Below are positions 8,535 through 17,932 of a stretch of DNA of 64,000 bases, in pieces. How positions within the stretch are numbered: the first letter of the stretch is position 1; each line of letters starts with the position of its first letter. The stretch is from DATAES01 sp963721305 (lineage in GTDB: Bacteria; Actinomycetota; Acidimicrobiia; Acidimicrobiales; JACDCH01): the NCBI GenBank assembly GCA_963721305.1, contig CAVRIR010000005.1:992001-1056000 (forward strand), in the 5' to 3' direction. A model generated the notes under the pieces. It was not told the DNA's origin, did not search any database, and saw nothing but the letters and a program-made list of their open reading frames with translations. Both the position numbers and the translations under genes were made by a program.

Positions 8535-9847
8535 GCCACCGGTCCGAGCACACGGTCGAGATACGGGTTCGTGAACCGACCTTCAGGATCGACCCTGGCG
8601 CGCACGGCTTGGAAGGCATCCCACTTCGGATAGCGCGCGGCGAGCGTGTCCGCCGTCTGGAAGTGCATCTTCCCCCAGTGCGGACGACCGCCGTAGGCGT
8701 TCATGATCGCCTCGACGCCCTGGAAGTACTGGTCGTACGGCGTGCCCCAATAGACGTGCACCGCGATGTAGCCGGTTGCCCGCCCGTTCGCAGTCGACAG
8801 CGCGATGTCGTCAGGCGCCACCACGCGCACCTCGACCGGGAAGCTGATCGGGACGCTGAGGCGATCGACCAGCGCTCGGATGCGATTGAGTGCCTCGGGG
8901 ATGTTCTCGCGCGGGATCGCGTACTCCATCTCGTAGAAGTGCACGAGACGCGGGCTCGTGAACACGCGATCGCTGCGATCCGTGTACTCCACGTGGCTCG
9001 ATGCGGACGGGATGATCTTGGCGAGCCGCGGGATGGCGCGCGGCCACGTCCGTCCGAGTCGACACAGCAGTCCGAACGCGCCATTGGTGAGCACGACGTC
9101 GTCGATGTACTCCTTCGACTTCGTGCGCGGGCTGACGGACTCCTGCGTGCGCGTGTTTCGCTTCGTCAGTGCCCACCTCGTGTGAGGGACCCAGTAGAAC
9201 TCGACGTGATCAGTCGAGTTCATGAACCCGTCGAAATCGCTCAGGACCTCGTCTACGGGCATCGGCTCCTCGACCGCGTGGAGGCGGAACGCGGGGACGC
9301 ACTCGAGCGTCACCGTCGAGACGATGCCGAGCGCACCCAGTCCGACCCGCGCGACCTCGAACACGTCGGGGTTGAGTTCCTTCGAGCACTCGAGGACCGA
9401 ACCGTCGGCAGTGACGAGGCGTAGCCCGACGATGCGACTCGAGAGATTGCCGAAGTTCGTGCCGGTGCCGTGCGTCGCGGTCGAGGTCGCGCCGGCGATC
9501 GACTGGTACGCGATGTCGCCCATGTTCTCGAGCGCGAGCCCGCGCTGATCGAGCTCGTCGCAAAGTTTCTGGAGCGGGATGCCGGCCTGGACCGTCACCG
9601 TGTTCGCCGCTGGGTCATGTTCGAGCACGGCCGTGTAGTTCGTCAGATCGACGAGGTGTCCGTCGGTGCACGCGATCCCGGTGAACGAGTGGCCGGCGCC
9701 GACCACCTTGACCCGCCGCGCCGCCGCGGCGGCGCTCTTCACGATCTCGACAAGCTCGCTCTCACTCGCCGGGCTCTCCTGCGCGAACGGCGCGCACGAC
9801 TGGTTGCGCGCCCAGTTCTTCCACAACTTCGGCACGGTTCGGGGCAT
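8525..9847 (-). CDS. FAD-dependent D-arabinono-1,4-lactone oxidase / L-gulonolactone oxidase family protein
   Basis: The 440 residues have the VAO-type FAD domain with VKVVGAGHSFTGIACTDG (the histidine region that can hold FAD covalently), TVQAGIPLQKLCDEL, and the GATSTATHGTGTNFGNLSS stretch. A C-terminal ALO domain follows, with the conserved YGGRPHWGKMH active-site motif near residue 395 and a family end DPEGRFTNPYLDRVLG. It oxidises an aldono-lactone or sugar alcohol with oxygen or another acceptor; the actual substrate is open. It stands alone, transcribed toward the convergent hypothetical gene. Confidence 0.88.
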   Translation of the reverse strand: MPRTVPKLWKNWARNQSCAPFAQESPASESELVEIVKSAAAAARRVKVVGAGHSFTGIACTDGHLVDLTNYTAVLEHDPAANTVTVQAGIPLQKLCDELDQRGLALENMGDIAYQSIAGATSTATHGTGTNFGNLSSRIVGLRLVTADGSVLECSKELNPDVFEVARVGLGALGIVSTVTLECVPAFRLHAVEEPMPVDEVLSDFDGFMNSTDHVEFYWVPHTRWALTKRNTRTQESVSPRTKSKEYIDDVVLTNGAFGLLCRLGRTWPRAIPRLAKIIPSASSHVEYTDRSDRVFTSPRLVHFYEMEYAIPRENIPEALNRIRALVDRLSVPISFPVEVRVVAPDDIALSTANGRATGYIAVHVYWGTPYDQYFQGVEAIMNAYGGRPHWGKMHFQTADTLAARYPKWDAFQAVRARVDPEGRFTNPYLDRVLGPVAQA

Positions 9848-9919
9848 GGGTGTATTTCAACACGAACTCACTCCCCTGCGGGTCGCTCGTACGTGCTGTC
9901 GGCTCGTCGATAGCGCGGA

Positions 9920-10888
9920 CTAGCCCCTTGCTTGGAGGGCCTCGATCAGCTTCGGGATGACCTTGTGGACGTCGCCGACGATGCCGAGATCGGAGATCGA
10001 GAGGATCGGGGCCTCGGCGTCCTTGTTGACGGCGATGATGTTCTTGCTGCCCTTCATGCCGACCATGTGTTGCGTCGCGCCCGAGATGCCGAGCGCGATG
10101 TACACCGTCGGCTTCACGACCTTGCCGGTCTGGCCGACCTGGTGCGAGTAGGGCACCCAACCGGCGTCGACGATCGCTCGTGACGCGCCGGGCGCGCCCT
10201 TGAGCAGCTTCGCCAGCGTCTCGACCATCTCGTACTTGCTCGCCTCGCCGAGGCCGCGTCCGCCGGATACGACCACCGCGGCTTCGTCGAGCTTCGGCCC
10301 GGTCGCCTCCTCGACATGACGATCGACGACCTTGGCGCCACCGGTCGAACCGAGATCACCGACGGGGAGTGCCTCGACTGCGGCCGCGCCGCCGCCGGAC
10401 TCCTCCGCGGCGAACGACTTCGGACGGACCAGCGCGATGTTCGGCGAGCCGGCGGTGAGCTTCGTTCGGACGATCTGCGTGCCACCGAACACCGGCGTGC
10501 TCGCAACGACGGAGTCGCCGTCCAACGACAGGTCGGTGTTGTTGCTCAGCACCGGCTTGTCGAGCTTCACCGAAAGACGGGCCGCGACGTCACGGCCGTC
10601 GTACGTGGTGCCGAAGAGGATGAGATCTGGCGTGTTGCCACCCTTGATCGCGTCGGCGATCGCGGATCCGACCGCGACACCGGGGAGGCTCCCGCCGAGA
10701 TCGCCGGTTGCGTACACCTTCGACGCGCCGTGCGCACCGAGTGTCTCGGCCACGGCGGCGCCATCACCGCCGAACACCGCTTCGACGGTGTCGCCGATCT
10801 CGCGTGCCTTGGCGAGCATCTCCAGCGTGATGCTCTTGACCTTGTCGCCGTCTGCTTCGGCGTAGACCCAAACCTTGCTCAGTGACAT
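9920..10888 (-). CDS. etfA: Electron transfer flavoprotein alpha subunit
   Basis: EtfA binds FAD and carries electrons from acyl-CoA dehydrogenases to ETF:quinone oxidoreductase. The 322 residues show the N-terminal alpha/beta domain (VWVYAEADGDKVKSITLE) and the C-terminal FAD domain with GRGLGEASKYEMVETLAKLL, DAGWVPYSHQVGQTGKVVKP, YIALGISGATQHMVGM and NKDAEAPIL. The ATG overlaps the stop of etfB by one base, a tight two-gene operon. Confidence 0.95.
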   Translation of the reverse strand: MSLSKVWVYAEADGDKVKSITLEMLAKAREIGDTVEAVFGGDGAAVAETLGAHGASKVYATGDLGGSLPGVAVGSAIADAIKGGNTPDLILFGTTYDGRDVAARLSVKLDKPVLSNNTDLSLDGDSVVASTPVFGGTQIVRTKLTAGSPNIALVRPKSFAAEESGGGAAAVEALPVGDLGSTGGAKVVDRHVEEATGPKLDEAAVVVSGGRGLGEASKYEMVETLAKLLKGAPGASRAIVDAGWVPYSHQVGQTGKVVKPTVYIALGISGATQHMVGMKGSKNIIAVNKDAEAPILSISDLGIVGDVHKVIPKLIEALQARG

Positions 10889-11664
10889 CAGATGACCTTC
10901 AAGTTCTCGAGGTAGGCAACGATCTTCTGGAACCCTTCGCCGTCGTCTTCGACGATCTCGCCGGCCTGGCGCTCTTCCGCCTTGTCGACGGCGACGATCT
11001 CCTGGCCCGCGCCGGCCCAGCCGACGGCAGAAGCGTCGAGGCCGAGGTCGGCGACCTTCACCTCGTCGACGGGCTTCGACTTCGCGGCCATGATCCCCTT
11101 GAAGCTCGGGTACCGAGGCTCGACGACACCGGCGGTGACCGACACGACCGCGGGCAGCGGCGCTTCGACCTCGTCGTAGCCGGCCTCGGTCTGGCGCTGG
11201 ACCTTCACCGTTCCGTCGCTCACCTCGATGTGCTTGGCGAACGTGACCGACGGGAGTTGGAGCACCTCGGCGATCTGCTCGGGAACCGTGCCGGTGTAAC
11301 CGTCGGACGACTCGGTGGCCGCGAGGACCAGGTCGAACTCGGTGCGCTTGATGGCGGCGGCAAGCACCTTGGCGGTGTCGAGCGCGCCGGCGCCCTTCAG
11401 CGCATCGTCGCTCACGAGCACGGCCTTGGCCGCTCCCATCGCGAGCGCGGTGCGCAGGCCGGAGGTCTCGCTGTTGGGGGCCATCGAGACGAGCGTGACC
11501 TCACCACCACCGGCCTTGTCGACCAGTTGCAGGGCCATTTCGACGCCGTACGAGTCGGATTCATCGAGGATCAACTTGCCATCGCGCTTCAACGTGTTGT
11601 CCGCATTGAGCGCCCCCGGCTCAGCCGGGTCGGGGATCTGCTTCACGCAGACGGCGATATTCAT
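10888..11664 (-). CDS. etfB: Electron transfer flavoprotein beta subunit
   Basis: The 258 residues begin with MNIAVCVKQIPDP and contain the AMP/flavin-binding signature region TALAMGAAKAVLVSDD and ATESSDGYTGTVPEQIAEVL, followed by VEPRYPSFKGIMAAKSKPV, the typical beta-subunit recognition loop. It forms the heterodimeric ETF with EtfA downstream. The neighbourhood of acyl-CoA dehydrogenase, hydratases and carboxylase genes in the window fits beta-oxidation as a source of electrons. Confidence 0.95.
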   Translation of the reverse strand: MNIAVCVKQIPDPAEPGALNADNTLKRDGKLILDESDSYGVEMALQLVDKAGGGEVTLVSMAPNSETSGLRTALAMGAAKAVLVSDDALKGAGALDTAKVLAAAIKRTEFDLVLAATESSDGYTGTVPEQIAEVLQLPSVTFAKHIEVSDGTVKVQRQTEAGYDEVEAPLPAVVSVTAGVVEPRYPSFKGIMAAKSKPVDEVKVADLGLDASAVGWAGAGQEIVAVDKAEERQAGEIVEDDGEGFQKIVAYLENLKVI

Positions 11665-11722
11665 AGCTTGCGATGTTGCCACCGAGAGCAAGCACGCATC
11701 CAACTCGGTACGTTCTGCCCGA

Positions 11723-12640
11723 GTGCGCCTACTGCTGGTGGTCAACGCGTCGGCTTCGTCCGTGACGGCGCGCGGGCGGGTCGTGATCCAAAAAGCGCTG
11801 TCCGCCGACCACGCGGTGACGGTGGCAGAGACGAACCGCCGCGGCCACGCCACCCGGCTCGCCCAAGGCGCCGCCAACGACGGCGTCGACGCCGTCGTGT
11901 GCCTCGGCGGCGACGGCACCTTGAACGAGGTCGCGAACGGCCTCGCCGGCACCGACACCGCGCTCGCACCGCTGCCGGGCGGCTCGACAAACGTGTTCGC
12001 CCGGACCATCGGACTTCCCAACGACCCGATCGAGGCGACTGGCGCGCTCGTGGACGCGCTGGCGCAGCAAAACATCGAGCCGGTCGGGCTCGGCTCGGTG
12101 AACGGTCGCTACTTCCTCTTCCACGTCGGGCTCGGCTTCGACGCGGTGGTCGTGCAACAGGTCGAGCGGCGCGCCGGATTGAAGCGCTACGCAGGGCACC
12201 TGCTGTTCATCTACGCAACGGTCTCGTCGTGGTTCCGCTACTACGACCGCAGCCGTCCCCGATTCGCCGTGCACTATGCGGACGGCACCGTGGTCGATGA
12301 CGGCTACTTCTCGATCTGCCTCAACACGAACCCGTACACGTTCGTGGGGAACCGCGCCTTCGACCTCACGCCCGAAGCGACGCTCGATCGCGGCCTGTCG
12401 ATGCTCACGTTCCGTTCGCTGTCGCTGCCGACGTTGGTCGGCGCCGCATCAGCGTCGCTCGGCATGGGCCGCGACCTGAAGCACCAACGCCGGGTGGATC
12501 TCCGCACGGACGTCGACAAACTGACCGTCCACGGCTACGGGCCCTTTCCCTATCAGGTCGACGGCGACTACCTGGGCGAGGTCGAGCACCTCGAGTTCCG
12601 CCACGAACCGGACATCCTCCGCCTGGTCAAGCCGGTCTAG
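11723..12640 (+). CDS. Diacylglycerol kinase-family lipid kinase (YegS/LCB5 type)
   Basis: The 305 residues open with RLLLVVNASASS, followed by the nucleotide-binding core VDAVVCLGGDGTLNEVANGL (GGDGT motif) and the LPGGSTNVFART loop, both hallmarks of the DAGK catalytic domain. The C-terminal domain has the family FHVGLGFDAVVV and LNTNPYTFVGNRAF stretches and a final VDGDYLG. It phosphorylates a lipid such as diacylglycerol or a sphingoid-like alcohol at the membrane. The GTG start at 11723 follows etfB divergently. Its last 4 bases overlap the convergent phosphodiesterase gene. Confidence 0.9.
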   Translation: MRLLLVVNASASSVTARGRVVIQKALSADHAVTVAETNRRGHATRLAQGAANDGVDAVVCLGGDGTLNEVANGLAGTDTALAPLPGGSTNVFARTIGLPNDPIEATGALVDALAQQNIEPVGLGSVNGRYFLFHVGLGFDAVVVQQVERRAGLKRYAGHLLFIYATVSSWFRYYDRSRPRFAVHYADGTVVDDGYFSICLNTNPYTFVGNRAFDLTPEATLDRGLSMLTFRSLSLPTLVGAASASLGMGRDLKHQRRVDLRTDVDKLTVHGYGPFPYQVDGDYLGEVEHLEFRHEPDILRLVKPV

Positions 12641-13323
12641 CTCGCGGTCTCGCTCAAGATCGCCCGAGCGATGTCGGGCACGTTCGTGACGATGCCGTCG
12701 ACGCCGAGCGTGGCCAGCTCGGCGATGCGACCGGGATCGTCGACCGTCCACACGTTGACCGCCAGGCCACGGTCATGGCACAGCCCGACCAGCGCGGCGT
12801 CGACGGTTGCATCGAACGGATTGAGCGCGCTGTGTCCGGCGGCGGCAACGGCGTCGACCGTGCGCTCGGCCTCGTGCAGCGCGAACGTCAACAAGGCAGT
12901 CGCCACGGAGGGCTCGAGGTCGCGCAGCACGTCGAGCGTCTCGGCGTGGAACGACGACACCAGGATCGGCTGCGTCCGCGTGGCGACGATCGAGGCGACC
13001 TGACCGGCGATGCGGCAGGCCGGGTCGAAGTCGGGATCGCCGGGCAGGTTCTTGATCTCGACGTTGACACCGAGCGGTTCGCAGGCGGCGAGCGCGGCGA
13101 CCAGATCGGGGACGGACAGCGGCAGCTCGCTCGCCGGCAGCTCGACGATGGCCCGCCCGTCGGGCAGGCGGGCATCGTGATGGACCGCGAGCTCGCCGTC
13201 GGCTGTCCGGCGCACGTCGAGCTCGACCCAGTCGGCGCCGCGCTCCCGGGCACCCCGAAACGCCTCGACGGTGTTCTCCGGAAGCTCGGCCGAGGCGCCA
13301 CGGTGGGCGACGACGAGCGTCAC
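12637..13323 (-). CDS. Glycerophosphodiester phosphodiesterase
   Basis: This enzyme cleaves glycerophosphodiesters to an alcohol and glycerol-3-phosphate. The 228 residues give the TIM-barrel family markers HRGASAELPENTVEAF (catalytic His and Glu-Asn), GADWVELDVRRTADGELAVHHD (metal ligands and second catalytic His), and NVEIKNLPGD. The end holds NVWTVDDPGRIAELATLGVDGIVTNVPD. No signal peptide is seen, so it probably acts in the cytoplasm. It faces the lipid kinase, which fits phospholipid turnover. Confidence 0.93.
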   Translation of the reverse strand: MTLVVAHRGASAELPENTVEAFRGARERGADWVELDVRRTADGELAVHHDARLPDGRAIVELPASELPLSVPDLVAALAACEPLGVNVEIKNLPGDPDFDPACRIAGQVASIVATRTQPILVSSFHAETLDVLRDLEPSVATALLTFALHEAERTVDAVAAAGHSALNPFDATVDAALVGLCHDRGLAVNVWTVDDPGRIAELATLGVDGIVTNVPDIARAILSETAS

Positions 13324-13432
13324 GCGGCGTGGATCCGGAGGATCTTCACGAACCGCTTGCCGCCCCGAAGGATGCTTGTTACCCTCTGGTCACTTTCAGC
13401 CGCACCCACCTGGCGAGCCACTCGGGGCGGCA

Positions 13433-13448
13433 TGTGAAGTAAGTCACA
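13433..13448. promoter_or_regulatory. CRP/GlxR-type binding site upstream of whiB
   Basis: TGTGA-AGTAAG-TCACA is an exact match to the CRP consensus TGTGA-N6-TCACA and to the actinobacterial form with TA in the centre. It is centred 53 bases upstream of the whiB GTG. A second outward-facing pair GTCACA/TGTGAC (13443-13448 with 13458-13463) overlaps it. Control of a whiB gene by cAMP-CRP is known for whiB1 of Mycobacterium tuberculosis; that it works here is inference. Confidence 0.7.
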
Positions 13449-13493
13449 ATCGCCCCGTGTGACGAGGACCTGCGTGGAGGATCTGGAGGATCG

Positions 13494-13787
13494 GTGGCGC
13501 TTCCCTTGTCCGTTGAGCCGTATTCGATTGAAGACGACGAGTGGCGTGATCACGCTGCTTGCCGCGACACGAATCCCGATCTCTTCTTCCCTGTAGGCAC
13601 GACCGGTCCGGCCATCGAGCAGATCGACCAGGCCAAGGCCGTGTGCCGTGAATGTCCCGCGCAAGTCCCCTGTCTCGAGTTCGCGCTCATGACGAACCAG
13701 GACTCCGGCGTATGGGGTGGCACGTCCGAAGAGGAACGGCGCAAGCTCCGCAAGCAGTGGCTTGCCAGCCGGCGCCGCGCGTCGTAG
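13494..13787 (+). CDS. WhiB family Fe-S transcriptional regulator
   Basis: WhiB proteins carry a redox- and NO-sensitive [4Fe-4S] cluster and act with sigma factors. The 97 residues have the four cysteines at 23, 51, 54 and 60 (C-x27-C-x2-C-x5-C), the GVWGG turn motif and a basic C-terminus (RRKLRKQWLASRRR) for DNA contact. The GTG at 13494 is preceded by two GGAGGA strings at 13476 and 13485; the second is rather close, so a TTG at 13506 is an alternative. The CRP-type site upstream suggests cAMP control. Confidence 0.95.
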   Translation: MALPLSVEPYSIEDDEWRDHAACRDTNPDLFFPVGTTGPAIEQIDQAKAVCRECPAQVPCLEFALMTNQDSGVWGGTSEEERRKLRKQWLASRRRAS

Positions 13788-13804
13788 CTCCAGCGCTCGC
13801 CTCG

Positions 13805-15283
13805 TCATTCGCCGTCTCCGCGCAGCGGGATGCGCAGCTCGGCCACGGTGCCGGGCCGGTCGGTGGTGCCTTCGCCCGACCACAACCTGATCGAGCCGCC
13901 GAGCTCTGACGTCACGAGCGTCCGCACGATCGACAGACCGAGACCGGTCGAGTGGTCGAGGTCGAATCCGTCCGGGAGGCCGGCGCCGTCGTCGACCACC
14001 TGCACCTCGAGCTCGTCACTGCGCTCGAGCCGCACGATCACCTCGCCCCCGTCGAGATCTTTCTCCTCGGGATAGGCGTGATCGAACGCGTTCTGCAGCA
14101 GCTCGTTGAGGACGACCGCGAGCGGCGTAGCGACCTGCGCGGGCAGATGCCCGACGTCGCCTTCGACGCGGCACCGGACGGGGCGCTCCGGCGAATGAAA
14201 CGCCTCCTCGACCATCCGGCAGACCGGACGGACGATGTCCGCGAACGGCACGTCCTCCCCTGCCTCGCGACTCAGGATCTCGTGCACGAGCGCGATCGAG
14301 CGAACACGGCGCACGGACTCCTCGATCGCCGCCTTCGCCTCGCGCGACGCCAGGCGCCGGCCCTGGAGCCGCAACAGCGACGAGATGGTCTGCAGGTTGT
14401 TCTTCACCCGGTGGTGGATCTCGCGGATCGTGGCGTCCTTCGAGAGCAACAGGCGATCTCGGCGCCGCAGCTCGGAGATGTCGCGGACAAGGACGACCGC
14501 ACCGGACACGTCGTTCTGCTCGACCAGCGGAATGCACCGGAACAGCACGCTGATCTCGGGACCGACCTCGACCTCGTCGGTCACCGGACCCGGAAGGGCG
14601 TACGCCGCGATCACCGGCGCGTCGTCGAGACCGAGCTGACCGAAGCGCATGCCCTCTGTGTTCGCGTGCACGCCCACCCGGTGGAGGGCGGAGACGGCAT
14701 TGGGTGACGTGTAGACCACTCGACGCTGGCCGTCGAGGAGCAGGACCCCGTCCCCGACGCGCGGGGCTTCCTCGGGCTCGGGATCGTCGGTGTCGAAGGG
14801 AAACGTTCCGGCGGCGATCATTCGTGCGAACCGGTTGAAGATGTCGACGTAGGTGCGCTCGAGCTCGCCGGGCTGGCGTCCGAACGTGAGCGCCGATTCG
14901 CGCGTGAGCACCCCGATCACCTCGCCATCGACCCGGACCGGGATGGCAAGTACCCGGATCTCCTCTCGCAGCGAATGGACGGTGACGGTGCCCTCGACGA
15001 TCTCGCCCAACCGGTAGCTGCTCGCCACGATCGGTCGCTCCTCGTCGGACACCGTCGTGCCCACCCAGTCGCTGCGGTACACCGTCTGGGTGGTGGCGGG
15101 CCGGATCTGGCCGAGGATCACGAAGTGCTCGGACGAACCCCGGCGCTCCGGCGCGTAGAGGAGCAGGTCGGCGAAGCAGAAGTCGGCGAGCAGTCCCCAC
15201 GAACCGACGAGCCGTTGCAGGTGCGCGAGTTGCGGACCGTCGAGGTCCGTCCGCAACCGCGCCAGTTCGGCGAGCGATGCCAT
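13805..15283 (-). CDS. PdtaS-type sensor histidine kinase (GAF, PAS, HisKA_2, HATPase)
   Basis: PdtaS kinases signal to the ANTAR-domain regulator PdtaR, which binds RNA. The 492 residues hold an N-terminal PdtaS-type GAF domain (about 1-160), a PAS domain (about 175-280, GVLLLDGQRRVVYTSPNAVSAL), the HisKA_2 phospho-acceptor motif IREIHHRVKNNLQTISSLLRLQ (about 300-320), and an HATPase domain with LNELLQNAFDHAYPE, VVDDGAGLPDGF and STGLGLSIVRTLV. No membrane segment is present, so it is cytosolic. No pdtaR gene is next to it, which is normal for actinobacteria. Confidence 0.93.
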   Translation of the reverse strand: MASLAELARLRTDLDGPQLAHLQRLVGSWGLLADFCFADLLLYAPERRGSSEHFVILGQIRPATTQTVYRSDWVGTTVSDEERPIVASSYRLGEIVEGTVTVHSLREEIRVLAIPVRVDGEVIGVLTRESALTFGRQPGELERTYVDIFNRFARMIAAGTFPFDTDDPEPEEAPRVGDGVLLLDGQRRVVYTSPNAVSALHRVGVHANTEGMRFGQLGLDDAPVIAAYALPGPVTDEVEVGPEISVLFRCIPLVEQNDVSGAVVLVRDISELRRRDRLLLSKDATIREIHHRVKNNLQTISSLLRLQGRRLASREAKAAIEESVRRVRSIALVHEILSREAGEDVPFADIVRPVCRMVEEAFHSPERPVRCRVEGDVGHLPAQVATPLAVVLNELLQNAFDHAYPEEKDLDGGEVIVRLERSDELEVQVVDDGAGLPDGFDLDHSTGLGLSIVRTLVTSELGGSIRLWSGEGTTDRPGTVAELRIPLRGDGE

Positions 15284-15470
15284 GTCCCTACCCTCGCTCG
15301 CTCACGGCGCCGTCCCACCAATCGTTTGCCTCGCAGCCACCGTTTCGATCGCCGAGGCGCGAGCCCGGACGGCGGTCAGTGCGCCGCGAGGTCGGCCTCG
15401 GATGTCTCGAATTCCCCCTACATCGCCTGGGGCAAGTGTAAGCGGAGCGCATGACGACAACCGCGCTCGT

Positions 15471-16635
15471 TCAGCGCCAGATCTTGTCGCCGAGACGGAT
15501 GAGTCCGGCGAGGTCGTAGATGTCCGAATCGAAGTACGGCACGGTCGCCACGACGTCGGGTATCGACGACAGCTCGGCGCGGATCTCGGCCTCGCGGTTG
15601 GCAACGACTTGGAAGTTGAGGAACGAGTTGCCGACTTCACGCAGCACCCGCTCGAGCACCGCGGGGTCGTGTCCGTCGACCAGCTTGCCCGCGACGACAT
15701 CCGCATCCCCACACAAACGCTGGGCCGTCTTCGTCGCGTCTCGGTCGAGCAGGTAGCTCGGGAGGACCTTGTTCAGCACCACCGCGCCGAGATGCAGATC
15801 TCGGTTGCGCAGTTCCGAGATGAAGTACTGCGCCTCGCGGACCGGCGCCGATTCGAGTGTCGACACCACGACGAACGTCGTGCGCCGATCACCCAACACG
15901 CGGCGTGACTGCGTTCGCCCGCTTGACGAAACCGTCGTACATCGACTGGAAGAGCAGGAAGAACTCGGCGATGTCCTCGAGGAACTGCGAGCCGAGGACG
16001 CGATCGGCGATCGTGTAGAAGGGCTTCGACGCGTAGTTCAACACCCGTGATCGCGCGGGAACGGTGAGCCAGCGCAGGAATCGGCTCGAGAAGAAGTCCG
16101 CCATGCGCGCCGGCGCTTCGAGGAAGTCAATGGCATTGCGGGTGGGTGGAGTGTCGACGACGATCAGGTCGTAGGTGCCCGAGCTGTGGATGTCGTACAA
16201 CCGCTCCATGGCGATGTAGTCGTGGCTCTGCACGAACCGGCCCATGAGGTTCTGGTACAGCGGGTTGGCGAGGATGGCGTCGCGGGTCTGCACGTCGGGC
16301 GCGTGGCGACGGATCAGGTCGTCCCACGACTGCTTCGTGTCGAGCATCGCGGCGTAGAGCTCACCACGAGGCTCGACACCGGCATTGGCGAAGGCCTCGG
16401 GTGGGACGCGCGTCTCGACGTTGCCGAAGGCCTCGAGCCCGAGCGCGTTCGCCAGCCGCCGCGCCGGGTCGATGGTGAGCACGAGCACCTTGCCACCGAG
16501 GTGGATCGCAGCCTCCGCTGCCGCGGCGGCCGCGGTGGTCGTCTTGCCGACGCCACCCGACCCGCAGTGGATGACGATCTCCTTCGCCGCGAACAGCCGC
16601 TCGAGCGATCCGAGGCGTTCAGTCGTGCGCGGCAT
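15471..16635 (-). pseudogene. ArsA-family ATPase, first of two, broken by one frameshift
   Basis: ArsA-family ATPases of actinobacteria form heterodimeric complexes (BagAB type, Rv3679-Rv3680 in M. tuberculosis). The N-terminal part (from the ATG at 16635) has the P-loop IHCGSGGVGKTTTAAA, LTIDPARRLANALGL and VVDTPPTRNAIDFLEAP. The C-terminal part, in another frame, continues LGDRRTTFVVVSTLESAPVREA through VPYFDSDIYDLAGLIRLGDKI. The break is at about 15900-15906 and disappears if one C is removed, giving VTRVLGDRR. Total length 1165 = 3x388+1 agrees with one extra base. A sequence error is likelier than decay. It starts one base after the stop of the second ArsA gene. Confidence 0.87.
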
Positions 16636-16636
16636 G

Positions 16637-17587
16637 TCAGAAGCCCAACTCTTCGCCGAGCGCTTCCGCGACGAGCTGGGTCGCACGCACGCCGTGATGG
16701 CGGGTGAACAACTCGGGCACGTAGAGCAGGTTCGTTCCCTGCTCGAGCCCGTCGCGGAGCCGCGCGAGATGGCCGGCCCGCGTCCTGCGAAGCCGTACCG
16801 CGAGCTCCGCCGCGTCGAGCACCGGCTGCACTGGACCGTCGACCGCCGACTCGAGGGCGCCGACGCGCGCCGGCTGGCGGATCTCCTCGAAGCACTCCTC
16901 CTCACTCCGCCCGAACAGCTCGGGCAGAACGCGGTTCACGACGACGGCGGCGAGATCGACGTTGGTTTCCGTCTTGATCCGCCCCGCGAGCTCAATCGTC
17001 TCGTTGACCGGCATCTCTTCCGGCGACGCGACGACGATCGCCCCTGTTCTCGCGGAATCACCGAGGATGTCGAGCATCCAACCGGTCTGGTCGCGCACCA
17101 TGCCGACCTTGACGAGCTCGCGGATGTGCGTGGGGGCAGCCAGTTGCGCGACGACGTGACCGGTCGCGGCGGCGTCGACGACCACGAGGTCGTAGTGACC
17201 TTCACGGACCTCCCACAGGAACTTGCCGACGGTGAGCACTTCCTTCACGCCGGGCGCGGCCTGCGCGACGAAGTCGAAGGTACGTGCGAGCGGCCCGATG
17301 CGAGCGACGAGCGGCACCTTCAACTGCAACTTCAGGTACTCCTTGAGCGACTCCTCGGTGTGCATCGACATCGCGAAGAGACCGGGGGCGATTTCACGCG
17401 GTTTGAAGTCGGTCTCACCGACCTCGAAGAAGTCCGCCAGGTTGCCCTTCGCGTCGACCTCGCCGACGAGCGTGCGCTTGCCGTGTTGCGAAGCGAGCAG
17501 TGCGAGGCCCGCGGCGATCGTCGTCTTGCCGACACCCCCTTTGCCGGTGACGAACAGCAGTTGCCGTTCGAGGAGGTTCGTGCTCAC
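16637..17587 (-). CDS. ArsA-family ATPase, second of two
   Basis: The 316 residues start STNLLERQLLFVTGKGGVGKTTIAAGL (P-loop), with a signature LVGEVDAKGNLADFF, VVVDAAATGHVVAQL (Walker B-like) and NRVLPELFGRSEEECF. I chose the GTG at 17587 because an upstream in-frame extension runs into the DUF3107 gene. With the preceding ArsA-like gene it makes the two-subunit arrangement seen in mycobacteria, where the complex protects against nitrosative and other stress. Substrates are not known. Confidence 0.88.
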   Translation of the reverse strand: MSTNLLERQLLFVTGKGGVGKTTIAAGLALLASQHGKRTLVGEVDAKGNLADFFEVGETDFKPREIAPGLFAMSMHTEESLKEYLKLQLKVPLVARIGPLARTFDFVAQAAPGVKEVLTVGKFLWEVREGHYDLVVVDAAATGHVVAQLAAPTHIRELVKVGMVRDQTGWMLDILGDSARTGAIVVASPEEMPVNETIELAGRIKTETNVDLAAVVVNRVLPELFGRSEEECFEEIRQPARVGALESAVDGPVQPVLDAAELAVRLRRTRAGHLARLRDGLEQGTNLLYVPELFTRHHGVRATQLVAEALGEELGF

Positions 17588-17627
17588 GATCGCCGGCGGC
17601 TTCGCCTCATGATCCCGGGGCTGACGC

Positions 17628-17864
17628 CTACGTCGCGCCGAAGCCGATGCGGCCGACATCCGCCGCGGTGCCGAGCTCGACCCACGCCAGCTTGTCGACG
17701 GAGACGCCGATCTCGCGGCCCTTCCGGTCGGTCAGCCAGAACATCGCCTGCCCGTTGCCGACCGCAGACTCGAGGAGGCTCTTGATCGACGCCGGATCGG
17801 TGCCGTCGGCCAGCTCGATCTCGATCTCGCGCGGGTTGTAGGTCACGCCGATGCGGACGTGCAC
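17628..17864 (-). CDS. DUF3107 family protein
   Basis: The 78 residues match the small actinobacterial DUF3107 family: VRIGVTYNPREIEIEL, an acidic middle and the C-terminal GREIGVSVDKLAWVELG with a final RIGFG. The GTG at 17864 has an AGGAG ribosome-binding site six bases upstream, which settles the start. It is 40 bases ahead of the ArsA pair and 68 bases after mrp, all on the same strand. The function is unknown. Confidence 0.9.
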   Translation of the reverse strand: MHVRIGVTYNPREIEIELADGTDPASIKSLLESAVGNGQAMFWLTDRKGREIGVSVDKLAWVELGTAADVGRIGFGAT

Positions 17865-17932
17865 GGTTGCTCCTCAAATGGTCGGGGATGGCCATCGTAC
17901 GCGGTCATGGGTCGACCCCTACCGTGCGAGCG

